Shown here: positions 43,192 through 51,258 of the stretch, piece after piece | Numbering within the stretch: position 1 is the stretch's first letter | Layout of the letters: every line of letters starts with the position of its first letter | NCBI GenBank assembly: GCA_035274465.1 | Contig: DATEOF010000190.1 | Span: 124,001 to 188,000, forward strand | Source of the DNA: JADGRF01 sp035274465 | Lineage (GTDB): Bacteria; Myxococcota_A; Polyangia; Polyangiales; JAFGIB01 | Direction of reading: 5' to 3' | DNA length: 64,000 nt | Notes under the pieces: generated by a model | What the model was told of the DNA's origin: nothing | The model's input: the letters and a program-made list of their open reading frames with translations, nothing else | Database searches by the model: none | Translations under genes and position numbers: made by a program

Positions 43192-43845
43192 ATGAAAAAG
43201 CTTTCGATGCCGGTCTTTAGCAGGAGTGTTGGGCTGTCCGGGCTGGTGGGGGCCGCCGTGTTGCTGCTCCCGAGTCCGAGTTTGGCCTGTAAATGCGCAC
43301 CGCCTCCACCCGTGGCCGAGGCTCTGCAGCAGGCGAGCGCGGTTTTCGAGGCGGTCGTGACGCAGCAGGCACCGGCCGCCGAGGAAGTCGAGGTATCGCT
43401 CCGGGTCACTCGGGCATGGAAGGGTGTCTCCACCGAGACCGTGCGGGTGCGCACGCGCAAGGACACGGCCGCCTGCGGCGTGGCCTTCGAAGTGGGGCGC
43501 AGCTACCTGGTCTACGCGAACCAGAGCACGGCCCCCGATACCGCCATTCCGCTGGAGGTGCTGCGGTGCGGGCGAACTCGGCTCGCCGCCGAGGCAGACG
43601 AGGACCTCGTGGGGCTCGGCCTCGGGGTGGTGCCCGTCTCGGCTCGAGACCCAGCGCCCGCAGCCCCGGACGCAGGCACGACGGCGCCCGCCCCCCAACA
43701 GCCACCCGCGCTCGACCCTGCAGCTGGTGGCTGCGCGGGCTGTGGCCTTCCGGGGTCGCGAGGCGACGCTTCGTGGTTCGGGCCGCTCTTGATCGCGCTC
43801 GGAGTCTGGCGCTTCAGCCGCGGAAGATCTCGATCGCGCTCTTGA
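43192..43845 (+). CDS. TIMP/NTR-like secreted protein with MYXO-CTERM-type tail
   Basis: 217 residues. Signal peptide ends near SPSLA, immediately followed by CKCAPPPPVAEALQQASAVFEAVV; a mature N-terminal Cys-x-Cys and the AVFEA strand are hallmarks of netrin/TIMP-like (NTR) domains. Cys near residues 95 and 128 would close the barrel. A Pro/Ala linker follows, then GGCAGCGLPGSRGD, a hydrophobic stretch and a basic end, the organisation of myxobacterial C-terminal sorting tails. Related proteins bind metalloproteases, but that is not shown here. Its end overlaps the convergent aldolase by 32 nt. Confidence 0.75.
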   Translation: MKKLSMPVFSRSVGLSGLVGAAVLLLPSPSLACKCAPPPPVAEALQQASAVFEAVVTQQAPAAEEVEVSLRVTRAWKGVSTETVRVRTRKDTAACGVAFEVGRSYLVYANQSTAPDTAIPLEVLRCGRTRLAAEADEDLVGLGLGVVPVSARDPAPAAPDAGTTAPAPQQPPALDPAAGGCAGCGLPGSRGDASWFGPLLIALGVWRFSRGRSRSRS

Positions 43846-44722
43846 GCAGCTGCACCGCCTCTGCGCGTGGGCGCTGGAAGGCGTTGCGGCCCATGATGGT
43901 GCCGAAGCCTCCGCCCTTCTTGATCTCGCGCAGCTCGGCCAGCACGGCGTCTGTACCCTTGGTGGCGCCACCCGAGAAGATCACGATGCGCTTACCGTTG
44001 AAGCACGACTGCACGACGTGGCGCACCCGCTCGGACAGGGTCGAGACGGGGATCTTCTCGTAGTACTTCTTGGCCTCGCCCTGCTCCACGTACTCGGTGG
44101 GCGGCTTGACCTTCACGATGTGCGCGCCGAGCTGGCAGGCCAGGTGCGCCGCGTAGGCGACGACGTCGATCGCCGTCTCGCCGTCCTTGCTGATCTTGCC
44201 GCCGCGCGGGTACGACCAGATGATCGTCGGCAGCCCCACCTCGCGCGCCTGGGCGGTGAGGTCGCGGATCTCCTGGTACATGTCGTTGCGCTCGCCGGAG
44301 CCGGGGTAGATCGTGAAGCCGATCGCGCTGCAGCCGAGGCGCAGCGCGTCTCGAATGCTGCCGGTCAACGCCGAGATCGGCTGCCCGGGGCCACCGAGCG
44401 AGTCGCTGCTGTTCAGCTTCAGGATCAGCGGCAGGCGGCCGGCGTACTCGTGGGCGATCGACTCGATGAACCCGGGAGGCGCGGCGTAGGCGTTGCAGCC
44501 CGCTTCGACGGCCAGGCTCGGGTGATACGCCGGATCGTAGCCCTCGGGGTTGGGGGCGAACGAGCGGGCGGGACCGTGCTCGAAGCCTTGATCGACCGGC
44601 AGGATGACCAGCTTGCCGGTGCCCGCGAGCGCGCCGGTGTTGAGCAGCCGGCGCAGGTTGGCGATCACCCCCGGAGTCTCGGCCGAGTAGTGCGAAAGGA
44701 TGGTTTCGACTGCCTGGCTCAT
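43814..44722 (-). CDS. fbaB: Class I (DhnA-type) fructose-bisphosphate aldolase
   Basis: 302 residues from ATG 44722, preceded by a perfect AGGAGG seven bases upstream. TGKLVILPVDQGFEHGPARSF, YPGSGERNDMYQEIRDL, LGAHIVKVKPPTEYVEQ with the Schiff-base Lys candidate, and VIFSGGATKGTDAVL match archaeal-type/DhnA class I aldolases. It cleaves fructose 1,6-bisphosphate in glycolysis and gluconeogenesis. The tRNA-Ser fragment that marks the left end of the island begins 43 bp upstream, so the island's insertion has changed the original upstream region. Confidence 0.9.
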   Translation of the reverse strand: MSQAVETILSHYSAETPGVIANLRRLLNTGALAGTGKLVILPVDQGFEHGPARSFAPNPEGYDPAYHPSLAVEAGCNAYAAPPGFIESIAHEYAGRLPLILKLNSSDSLGGPGQPISALTGSIRDALRLGCSAIGFTIYPGSGERNDMYQEIRDLTAQAREVGLPTIIWSYPRGGKISKDGETAIDVVAYAAHLACQLGAHIVKVKPPTEYVEQGEAKKYYEKIPVSTLSERVRHVVQSCFNGKRIVIFSGGATKGTDAVLAELREIKKGGGFGTIMGRNAFQRPRAEAVQLLKSAIEIFRG

Positions 44723-44764
44723 GTCGGATCCTCCTGTGCCTGTCGGTTCAGTCAGAGGAAAGGG

Positions 44765-44821
44765 GCGGAGGAGAAGGAATTCGAACCCCTGGAACCCTTG
44801 CGAGTTCAACGGATTTCAAGT
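44765..44821. repeat. Left copy of the island's 57-bp direct repeat (att-like)
   Basis: Matches 52396-52452 at 56 of 57 positions (A versus G in AAGGAATTC/AAGGGATTC). It equals the 3' half of tRNA-Ser(TGA) from the anticodon loop to the discriminator base, the usual attachment segment for tyrosine-recombinase islands. Similarity falls sharply just past the anticodon loop. Confidence 0.85.
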
Positions 44822-44885
44822 GCGCGTCCAACCCACCCGTTCGTGGACTTTCGGGGGTTTACAGCACGCTGTCAACGCGCAAAGT
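44822..44885 (-). pseudogene. Decayed 5' half and promoter remnant of a tRNA-Ser(TGA) copy
   Basis: Next to the left repeat, the bases that would form the tRNA 5' half are scattered matches only. Then TTTGCGCGTTGACAG appears (minus strand, ~44869-44883), nearly identical to TTTTGCGCGTTGACGG upstream of the intact tRNA. The spacer and -10 are deleted. The left junction may therefore be a whole decayed tRNA gene rather than only a 3' fragment. Confidence 0.4.
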
Positions 44886-44903
44886 CGCCCCAAACACACC
44901 CCA

Positions 44904-44924
44904 GGGGACAGGCGTAGGGGACAG
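44904..44924 (+). repeat. Left paired boxes GGGGACAG-N5-GGGGACAG
   Basis: Two direct GGGGACAG octamers with a 13-bp period, 83 bp inside the left repeat. The mirror pair (CTGTCCCC, 13-bp period) is at 52323-52343 near the right end. They could be arm-type recombinase sites. Confidence 0.55.
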
Positions 44925-45239
44925 CTGTCAAGCCTAGCTATGCGCCGGTCACCTGCAGCCTGTCGCAAAGGTCACCGCGCCAGCGCTCCTGGACGAGCGC
45001 GAGACAGTTTCTTCGATTTCCCGCGCAACATCTCGGCGCCCCGGAGCAATCAGATGAGCAGAAGGCAGTCTGCTCGATCGCTGACTCGCGCAACAAATGG
45101 CGAGCTTCGGCCGATCTCTTCCTTTAGCCGGGCAACTTCTGCCGGATTTCTTGGAAGAGATCACGCGGGCACGGGAATGGTTCTCGACGGCTCGCAAGAC
45201 AGCGCCGTTGGCAACCCGCTGAGGGAAATGGAGACCGCT
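44925..45239. other. Gene-free left flank of the island
   Basis: The frame upstream of the HNH gene stays open, but its translation is Arg/Ser-rich without motif. It probably holds the promoter of the HNH/membrane gene. No RNA recognised. Confidence 0.4.
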
Positions 45240-46010
45240 ATGACCGGAAATCCGGAAGTTCTGAAGGCCGTCAAGATAAGCCTGCAGCAGCAGGTAGGTG
45301 GACACTGTTCCATCTGCGACGCGCGGACCTGGGCGCCACATGCCGAGGCAAACAAGGCCCTTGTGCTGGGTGACGCCGCGCACATTGCAGCGGCATCACC
45401 CGGCGGACCTCGATACGACCGAAGCATGAGCGACGTCGACCGCAGCGCGGCAGAGAATCTCATATGGCTCTGCCTGAGATGTCACCGTGAGGTTGACCGG
45501 AACTCCAGCCCATTCTCTCGCGAATGGCTGGTGCAGAAGAAGGCCGAGGCTTTGCGCGCCGCGGAAGAGGAGGCCAGTGGTGCGTCGATGTCGCGCGACC
45601 AAGGCTATGAATGTCCGTTTTGCTGCAGCTTCGCTGTAGGCGCGCAAAGGATCTGCACCGGGTGCGGAGCCGAGATCCTTCGCGGGCTCACCGACGCCGA
45701 GAGCGGAACCATCGTGCTCGCGTTGGTCTTCCTCCCTCCACTTGCGACACACGCCATCCTGTCCTGGCTGCACGCGCACATATACGCTGGGATTCCGGAC
45801 GGGTTTCTTCCCGCGTCTAGCTGGTGTTGGTGGAGCGCGTACTCACTCGTCGTGATCGCATTTGTCTGCGGTATACTTCAGCTGCTGCGGCATCACGAAC
45901 TTCCAGTCAGGTTTGGTCGACGCCCTGCCGCACAATCGCCAGGAGAGATACCAGGCCTGACGCTGCTCCCAGCGAAACCGATCTCTCGACGACGCGGCGC
46001 GGCGAGATAG
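45240..46010 (+). CDS. HNH-nuclease-like domain fused to zinc ribbon and two transmembrane segments
   Basis: 256 residues from ATG 45240 (GGAG six bases upstream). N-terminal HNH module: C23/C26 in HCSICDART, H48 in GDAAHIAAASPGGPRYD, N73 in AENLIWLC, then C78/C81/H82 in CLRCHREVD. The AAHI-ASPGGPRYD version is frequent in nuclease effectors of phage-defence systems. Residues ~118-145 form a zinc ribbon (CPFCCSFAVGAQRICTGCG). Two hydrophobic segments follow, near 153-175 (TIVLALVFLPPLATHAILSW) and 190-213 (WWSAYSLVVIAFVCGILQLL). The nuclease motifs look intact. Membrane tethering of such a domain is unusual. No partner gene of a known defence system is adjacent. Confidence 0.75.
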   Translation: MTGNPEVLKAVKISLQQQVGGHCSICDARTWAPHAEANKALVLGDAAHIAAASPGGPRYDRSMSDVDRSAAENLIWLCLRCHREVDRNSSPFSREWLVQKKAEALRAAEEEASGASMSRDQGYECPFCCSFAVGAQRICTGCGAEILRGLTDAESGTIVLALVFLPPLATHAILSWLHAHIYAGIPDGFLPASSWCWWSAYSLVVIAFVCGILQLLRHHELPVRFGRRPAAQSPGEIPGLTLLPAKPISRRRGAAR

Positions 46011-46179
46011 GCACGGACGCATGCCACGTAGTGTCGTGAATACGTTTGTATTTTCTTGTGGCTTCCAGCGGACCACCGAACCGTGCCTGCCTCGCAGCAA
46101 GCGGGCGCAGCTTACCAGGCGACAGGACGAACTCATGGCCGGCGCGCGCGGCAACCGGCGTCGAACTCGATCGCGCAAA

Positions 46180-46546
46180 CTATCCGAAGGCTCCTCCCTG
46201 CGTCGATCGTGACGCAATCCGCCACGCGGCTGGGACAACCACGTTGCTCGGCGTCGGAAGTCCATCCTGCAAGAACACTAGGGCGTCTTGCAGTTCATCA
46301 ACCGAGAAGAAGCCATCGCTCACCAAGAAATCGAGGCAGCCCATGTGGCGGCGCGATCGGTTGAACAGCGGGTGAAAGCAGTCGTAGCTCGCGGTGATGC
46401 GATCGCCACAGCATCAAATCGACCAAGCAGCCCACGCTAGGGTCGTAACCGGCCACAGCGTGAAGGTCGCGCGGGCCGGTGATCGATGCGACGATGTGAC
46501 GCACCAAGCTCACCGCCCGCCGATGCAGCTCAGGGCGGCGGTTCAT
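46180..46546 (-). pseudogene. Frameshifted island gene
   Basis: ATG 46546 (GAAGAG upstream) starts NRRPELHRRAVSLVRHIV...DLHAVAGYDPSVGCLVDLML. Near 46415 the good coding signal moves to another frame: DRITASYDCFHPLFNRSRR...GCLDFLVSDGFFSVDELQDA...NVVVPAAWRI, stop at 46180. The two halves read as one ~120-residue protein broken by a frameshift. Family not recognised. Confidence 0.5.
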
Positions 46547-46595
46547 ACGAACACCCAACTCTTCCGCACCGGACGTCAGACCGCGCGGATATCGA

Positions 46596-46754
46596 TCACG
46601 GCGCCCCCTTCGGTCCGCCCTGCTCGGCAAGCGCTCGCAAGTCCTGGATCGCCACGACCGCGTTCTTGATGGCCAGCTCGGCGGCGCGCAGCCCGGCTTC
46701 GGCCACCTCCAAGCGCTGTACCAGATCGGCGACGCGCCGCGCCCGAGACAGCAT
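46596..46754 (-). CDS. Small helical (coiled-coil-like) ORF
   Basis: 52 codons from ATG 46754: LSRARRVADLVQRLEVAEAG and RAAELAIKNAVVAIQDLRAL give a continuous heptad-like helix. It lies 50 bp upstream of the frameshifted gene on the same strand, so they may have formed an operon. The short length makes this tentative; the open frame extends upstream with Arg/Pro-rich, non-coding-like sequence. Confidence 0.45.
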   Translation of the reverse strand: MLSRARRVADLVQRLEVAEAGLRAAELAIKNAVVAIQDLRALAEQGGPKGAP

Positions 46755-47317
46755 GGTCCGGCAGCGGCCCGAACAGCACCGGGCCGTGGGCCGGGTTGCG
46801 CTGAACTCCGGGCCGCAAGCACGCGATTGCGGGCGGTCCCAATGGCCGTCCCGGCGTCCTCGGGCGGCGCGTATCTGTCGGGCCGGCAGCACATGGAGGG
46901 CAGACCCGCACGGGCCACAATGACGGGGGCTGTGTCACGCACTAACAGGAGCCATGGAGCCGATACGTACGGGCGCGCGAGAAATCCAACTCGCATCACT
47001 TGATGCCGGGATCCCGGCACTGACGGCGAACTCGCGGGGCAGCTTTCTCCAAGCGTCTGCACCGGCCTGCGCACCGCACCGCGTTTCGCGTGACCAGTAT
47101 TACCGGAATCGTGCACAGAACCTGGATTCGACGTTCGGATGTGCGATTCGTCCGAGATCTCGACCAGGAGGCGCAACTCGGCGTTGCCTCGGCCGAGGAA
47201 CCTACATATGAACGCCCAACGCGGCGGCGTGCGCCCACAAGCGCGCTTCGAAGCCACGGCCGCTCCAACGGGGGAGAGTTCCATGGGTTTCCATCGGATA
47301 GGACGATACAAGAACCC
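46755..47317. other. Gene-free stretch inside the island
   Basis: About 560 bp between the small minus-strand ORF and the Cys-rich lipoprotein. Overlapping frames exist on both strands but none shows a motif or steady codon use. It probably contains divergent promoters. Confidence 0.4.
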
Positions 47318-48943
47318 GTGCGCTGGGCGTTCGCGCTGGTCGTGCTCGCGATGACTGGCTGCGACGACGCGGTGTGCCCATCGGGCACGACAGAGCAGCT
47401 CGGGCATTGCATCCGGAACAGCGAACTCGCTGACGCCAACGTCGGCACCGGCGGTCAACAAGCGTCCACGGGGTCGGAGGGCACAGCGGCAACTGCACCG
47501 TCGAGTGGTGGAGCCGGGGATCAGGCTGCTCGCGGCGGTTCAGCCGCTGGGAGCGACCCCGCGAATTCGTCCGGGGCTGCCGGAACAGGTGCCGGACAGA
47601 GCGCCAGTGGGTCGGCCGGCACGGCGGCGGGATCGAGTGGCGGAGGTGCTGGGTCAAGCGGCGGCGGCGCTCCTGAACCGAAATGCGGTAACGGCGTACG
47701 AGAAGGAAAGGAACTTTGCGACGGTGCCGATTGCATCTCCCGATGCGATACAGCGAACGCATGCCTGATTGCGACATTGATCGGCGCGCCGGCCACATGT
47801 GACGCGCAATGCGGCGCTCCTATCGAGGTCGCCGAGTGCAAGAGCGGAGATGGTTGCTGCGCCAAGGGATGCAAGTATCCCGAGGACGCGGATTGTTCCA
47901 AGAGCTGCGGCGATGGCGTGGTAGACGCCCCCGAGCTTTGCGAGCCGACCAGCAAAGACAAGCCTTGCCCGACCTCGTGTGACGATCAGGACCCCTGTAC
48001 CCGAGACGTCAGAACTGGCGTGCCGGAGCAGTGCAACGTTGTGTGTTCACACATGGCCATCACTGCACCGGCGAACGGCGATGGATGCTGCCCGAGGGGC
48101 GCGAACATAGGCAACGACAACGACTGCGATGCGGTTTGTGGAGATGGTGTCGTCTCTACCGGCGAGACTTGCGAGCCCAACAGCAAGAGCAACCCGTGCC
48201 CTTCTTCCTGCGACGACGGCAACGTCTGCACGGAGGACGCTTTGATGGGTACCGCTACCAGTTGCACCGCGGAATGCCGGCACGCTCCGATCGCACGCTC
48301 GGGGCCGACGTCGTGCGAAGACAACGATCCGTGTACCAAGGACTCCAAGGTCAATAGCACGAGCAGCTGCACCACTGAGTGCAAGCACGAGCAGATGTCT
48401 CGCTCGGGGCCGACGTCGTGTAACGACGGCGACTCATGCACGCAAGACTCGGTATTCGAGAGTTCATCCACTTGTACGCGCGAGTGTCGCAACACTCGCA
48501 TCACCGAAGCCAAGGGCGGGGATGGATGCTGCCCGTCTGGTGCGAGTTCGAGCAACGACAGTGATTGTCACACTGTATGCGGAAATGGGGTGAAGGAAGC
48601 CGGTGAGGAATGTGATCCAAAGGCAACCGGCGAAGTCGTTGGCTACTCGTGCGACACGAGCTGCAGACGTCTCAATCGCTTGACACCTTGCACAGACGAG
48701 CTTCCCGGGCAGTGCCAGGGCGCGCCGCCGAGTGTTTGCGACTCTGGCTTCTGTCGTCCGACCTGCTCGAACCTACAGTTGGGTGCGCTCTGCGAGCCTC
48801 TTCCTGGGGCAACCAAGAATGAGAGTATTTGCACTGGCGCCGAGCCACGGGCGTGCGCATGGCTTTGTACAGTCGACGAGGAAGACGCGTACTGCGGTCC
48901 ATCGCTGTGGTGTGACGGCACATACTGCCGCGTGAAACCATAA
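47318..48943 (+). CDS. Large Cys-rich lipoprotein with DUF4215-like repeats
   Basis: About 541 residues from GTG 47318. Lipoprotein signal ALVVLAMTGCDD; a ~90-residue Gly/Ser/Ala linker; then tandem modules of the type CGNGVREGKELCDG, CGDGVVDAPELCEP, CGDGVVSTGETCEP and CGNGVKEAGEECDP, the DUF4215 signature common in myxobacterial surface proteins. Between them are variants SCDDQDPCTRDV, SCDDGNVCTEDA, SCEDNDPCTKDS and SCNDGDSCTQDS. There are more than 50 Cys, so it is a disulphide-rich surface protein. The start is uncertain because no good ribosome-binding site is visible. Confidence 0.75.
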   Translation: MRWAFALVVLAMTGCDDAVCPSGTTEQLGHCIRNSELADANVGTGGQQASTGSEGTAATAPSSGGAGDQAARGGSAAGSDPANSSGAAGTGAGQSASGSAGTAAGSSGGGAGSSGGGAPEPKCGNGVREGKELCDGADCISRCDTANACLIATLIGAPATCDAQCGAPIEVAECKSGDGCCAKGCKYPEDADCSKSCGDGVVDAPELCEPTSKDKPCPTSCDDQDPCTRDVRTGVPEQCNVVCSHMAITAPANGDGCCPRGANIGNDNDCDAVCGDGVVSTGETCEPNSKSNPCPSSCDDGNVCTEDALMGTATSCTAECRHAPIARSGPTSCEDNDPCTKDSKVNSTSSCTTECKHEQMSRSGPTSCNDGDSCTQDSVFESSSTCTRECRNTRITEAKGGDGCCPSGASSSNDSDCHTVCGNGVKEAGEECDPKATGEVVGYSCDTSCRRLNRLTPCTDELPGQCQGAPPSVCDSGFCRPTCSNLQLGALCEPLPGATKNESICTGAEPRACAWLCTVDEEDAYCGPSLWCDGTYCRVKP

Positions 48944-48982
48944 GGGACCATCTATCAACCGAGCATCCGAGGAGCCGAGTGC

Positions 48983-49306
48983 ATGACCAGAATCGCAACA
49001 CTCATCTGTCTGTTAGGTAGTGTCAGCTGCTCGCGCACGACAGCAGATTCCACCAAACCTTCGCCGTCGCCCAGTGAAGAGTCTGGTGCGGCGCGCAAAC
49101 TGGATACGTCACAAGGTTCGCCGCCGCGGCCGGAGATCGAGAGCAACAATGTGCAGTGCGCTGCCTTGATGGCTGAGTACCAGCAGGACAGAAACAGCCT
49201 GCTCTCGGGTGATCGAACGACACTTCGTGAACGCCTAACCGAGCTTGGTCAGGCCTACAGTGATCGCATGAAGCGAATTCCCATTTGCTCATTCCACATC
49301 CTCTGA
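48983..49306 (+). CDS. Small lipoprotein
   Basis: 107 residues. GAGGAGCCGAG upstream of the ATG; signal TRIATLICLLGSVSCSR with the lipobox Cys at 16. The mature part is a Ser/Pro/Glu linker followed by a helical segment (CAALMAEYQQDRNSLLSGDR...RERLTELGQAYSDRMK). No family recognised. Within the island, between the Cys-rich lipoprotein and the peptidase. Confidence 0.65.
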   Translation: MTRIATLICLLGSVSCSRTTADSTKPSPSPSEESGAARKLDTSQGSPPRPEIESNNVQCAALMAEYQQDRNSLLSGDRTTLRERLTELGQAYSDRMKRIPICSFHIL

Positions 49307-49434
49307 TCCACTGGAGATGCAGGGAGATGGAGCGAGCGAGCCGCGTCGGTGACACTCGTCTGTCGACTTCTCGGCGAGCCCCATCGCTCGCATTCTGATA
49401 CAAGCAACGCGGAACCGTTGGTGCAGGAGGCTCG

Positions 49435-50319
49435 ATGGCGTTGGTCAATGTCCAAGACGTTCTGAACAAACTCGTCACGCTCGGGTACCTGCAGAGCACC
49501 ACGGGAACACTGAATGCTACTGCTACGCGTGCCGTGACACGATTTCAGCGCCACGCCGCTCGCTCCTATCGGATGCCACCGCCCGACGAATCGTATGGTG
49601 CGCTGTTCACCGGGAAGGCCACGGGGCTCATCGATGTGCAGACCGCCAACCACGTCGACCGTTGGATCGCAAGAGGTTGGAGGGTCCCGGTCGGGCGTTT
49701 CCCATTAGTCTCAATTCCCCAAGGCGGGATACTTCGGGCGGACGCCGCCAGTGCTTGGGCGACGATCTGCGGTCTCGTCGCTCTTGCTGGCGGGACGCTC
49801 GAAGGGAAATACGGCGACACCTTTCGGCCAGTGAGACCCAACAACAAGGTGGGGGCGAGTCGCTACAGTTTTCACTATTCCGGCCGCGCTGTCGATATCA
49901 ACCAGGATCTGACACTACCAAAGAACCAGCGCTACTGGATCGCGAAGGAGGTCCTCAACGGGAACACCTATTGGCGAATCTATTGCAAGACAACGAACCA
50001 AGATGGCACTCAGGGGAGTCACTACACCAAGGGCCAGGTCCGCTGCTATTCGTTCCCGACCTGGTCGGAGTATGACATTCCGGCCGGCTACTACATCGAC
50101 ATGACGAGTATCATCGAGTCGACTCGGACTTTCGAACGCATCAAAGCGCAGACGAATTGGACCGGTTCATATAACAAGACCGAGTGGTGGCATTTCCAAT
50201 ACGCCGTCGACAAGCAGGAGACATTCTCTGACGAGCTTGAGCTGATCGGGTTCTCGGAGAGCCGTTTGCGAACTTGTGGTTGGAGTAGCGATGTTCAGCT
50301 CGATCACAAGCCGGGCTGA
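49435..50319 (+). CDS. M15-type (VanY/DacB-like) peptidase with N-terminal peptidoglycan-binding-like domain
   Basis: 294 residues. Residues ~1-45 (VQDVLNKLVTLGYLQSTTGTLNATATRAVTRFQRH) form a peptidoglycan-binding-type repeat. The catalytic part has the M15 zinc motifs: SRYSFHYSGRAVDINQD (Ser-x-His...Asp) and KTEWWHFQYA (Glu-x-x-His). Such enzymes trim D-Ala-D-Ala or lyse cell walls. No signal peptide is seen, so export may depend on another route or it may act after lysis, as phage endolysins do. GGAGG-like CAGGAGG upstream of the ATG. Confidence 0.8.
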   Translation: MALVNVQDVLNKLVTLGYLQSTTGTLNATATRAVTRFQRHAARSYRMPPPDESYGALFTGKATGLIDVQTANHVDRWIARGWRVPVGRFPLVSIPQGGILRADAASAWATICGLVALAGGTLEGKYGDTFRPVRPNNKVGASRYSFHYSGRAVDINQDLTLPKNQRYWIAKEVLNGNTYWRIYCKTTNQDGTQGSHYTKGQVRCYSFPTWSEYDIPAGYYIDMTSIIESTRTFERIKAQTNWTGSYNKTEWWHFQYAVDKQETFSDELELIGFSESRLRTCGWSSDVQLDHKPG

Positions 50320-50965
50320 GGCATCAGCGGGCGTCGTGCTCCTCGCGTTCGTATGGGGATGTGCCGGAACGCCATCGGCCGCACGCTGCAGCGTTCATCC
50401 CAAGCTACCCCCCACTCCGCCGCCCGCGGCCGGTTGCCAGCCCGCAATTGCTCCGGGGCAGACGCTAGCCGCGGCTCCACCGAACGCTGCGAGCGATGCG
50501 CGTATGCTAACGATCTCGACGTTCGACTGCATCAAGGCGGAACAGGCCCAGGAGGCTACAGAGCCCGCAGACGCAGCGCGTGTGAGCGAATGGAACGCGG
50601 GAGGTCCAGGCGGAGCCAACTGGAACGTTACCGACCTGCTGTGTTTCGCGGATCTCGAGACTTCGTGCGAGCTAGGGCAGTTGACGAGCGCGCTGCGCGT
50701 CGGGCAGCACCGCGTAGCAAAGCAGACGACGGCGATCGATCGCGCTGGACCACACCACATTCGACTCACTGCTCCTGAGCGCGCGTGGAGGTTGGGTCTC
50801 GACGCGGACAAGCCCGGCCTTGGTCATTTTTTTCGCACGGCGGTGTTCAGCTTGTTGGTGGAGGTGTCGTGTACTCAGCCGATCGAACTGGAGCCCGGCC
50901 AAGCCGCGTTCGGCTACAGCGCCGATTCCAGCGCTTTCGTCGCGGGTTTTGCGAGCGGAGAGTAG
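50291..50965 (+). CDS. Lipoprotein of unknown function
   Basis: 224 residues from ATG 50291 with TGGAG five bases upstream; overlaps the peptidase end by 29 nt. Signal SSITSRAEASAGVVLLAFVWGCAG with lipobox Cys near 23, a Pro/Ala linker, then a beta-rich domain (WNVTDLLCFADLETSCELG, GPHHIRLTAPERAWRLG, VFSLLVEVSCTQPIELEPGQAAFGYS). No motif. Probably co-transcribed with the peptidase. Confidence 0.7.
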   Translation: MFSSITSRAEASAGVVLLAFVWGCAGTPSAARCSVHPKLPPTPPPAAGCQPAIAPGQTLAAAPPNAASDARMLTISTFDCIKAEQAQEATEPADAARVSEWNAGGPGGANWNVTDLLCFADLETSCELGQLTSALRVGQHRVAKQTTAIDRAGPHHIRLTAPERAWRLGLDADKPGLGHFFRTAVFSLLVEVSCTQPIELEPGQAAFGYSADSSAFVAGFASGE

Positions 50966-51258
50966 ATACCCCGATGCCCCGTCGGGCGTTTCGCATCGGT
51001 GGATCCCGACGGCCGCCCGCAAGGGAGCCCCGAGCAAGGAGGTGGAGTTCTCATGCGCTACCCCGACGAGTTCAGCGGCTTCGCGTACAGGTCGATGCTC
51101 GTCGGCACGGACTTCTTGCGCAGCACCGGCCTCAATATGGAGCCCCCAGGCGTTGGTAACGTTCGCGGGCTCTTTCGTTTCAGCCGACGGCGGGACCGCA
51201 CTCAGCCGATGGACGCGCCCTCACCGACAAGGAGGGTGATCGCGCCCTCGCCAAGGAG

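Noticed and set aside
44765..44885. A second functional tRNA-Ser(TGA)
   Set aside because: The 5' half does not pair with the 3' half and the -10 box is missing.
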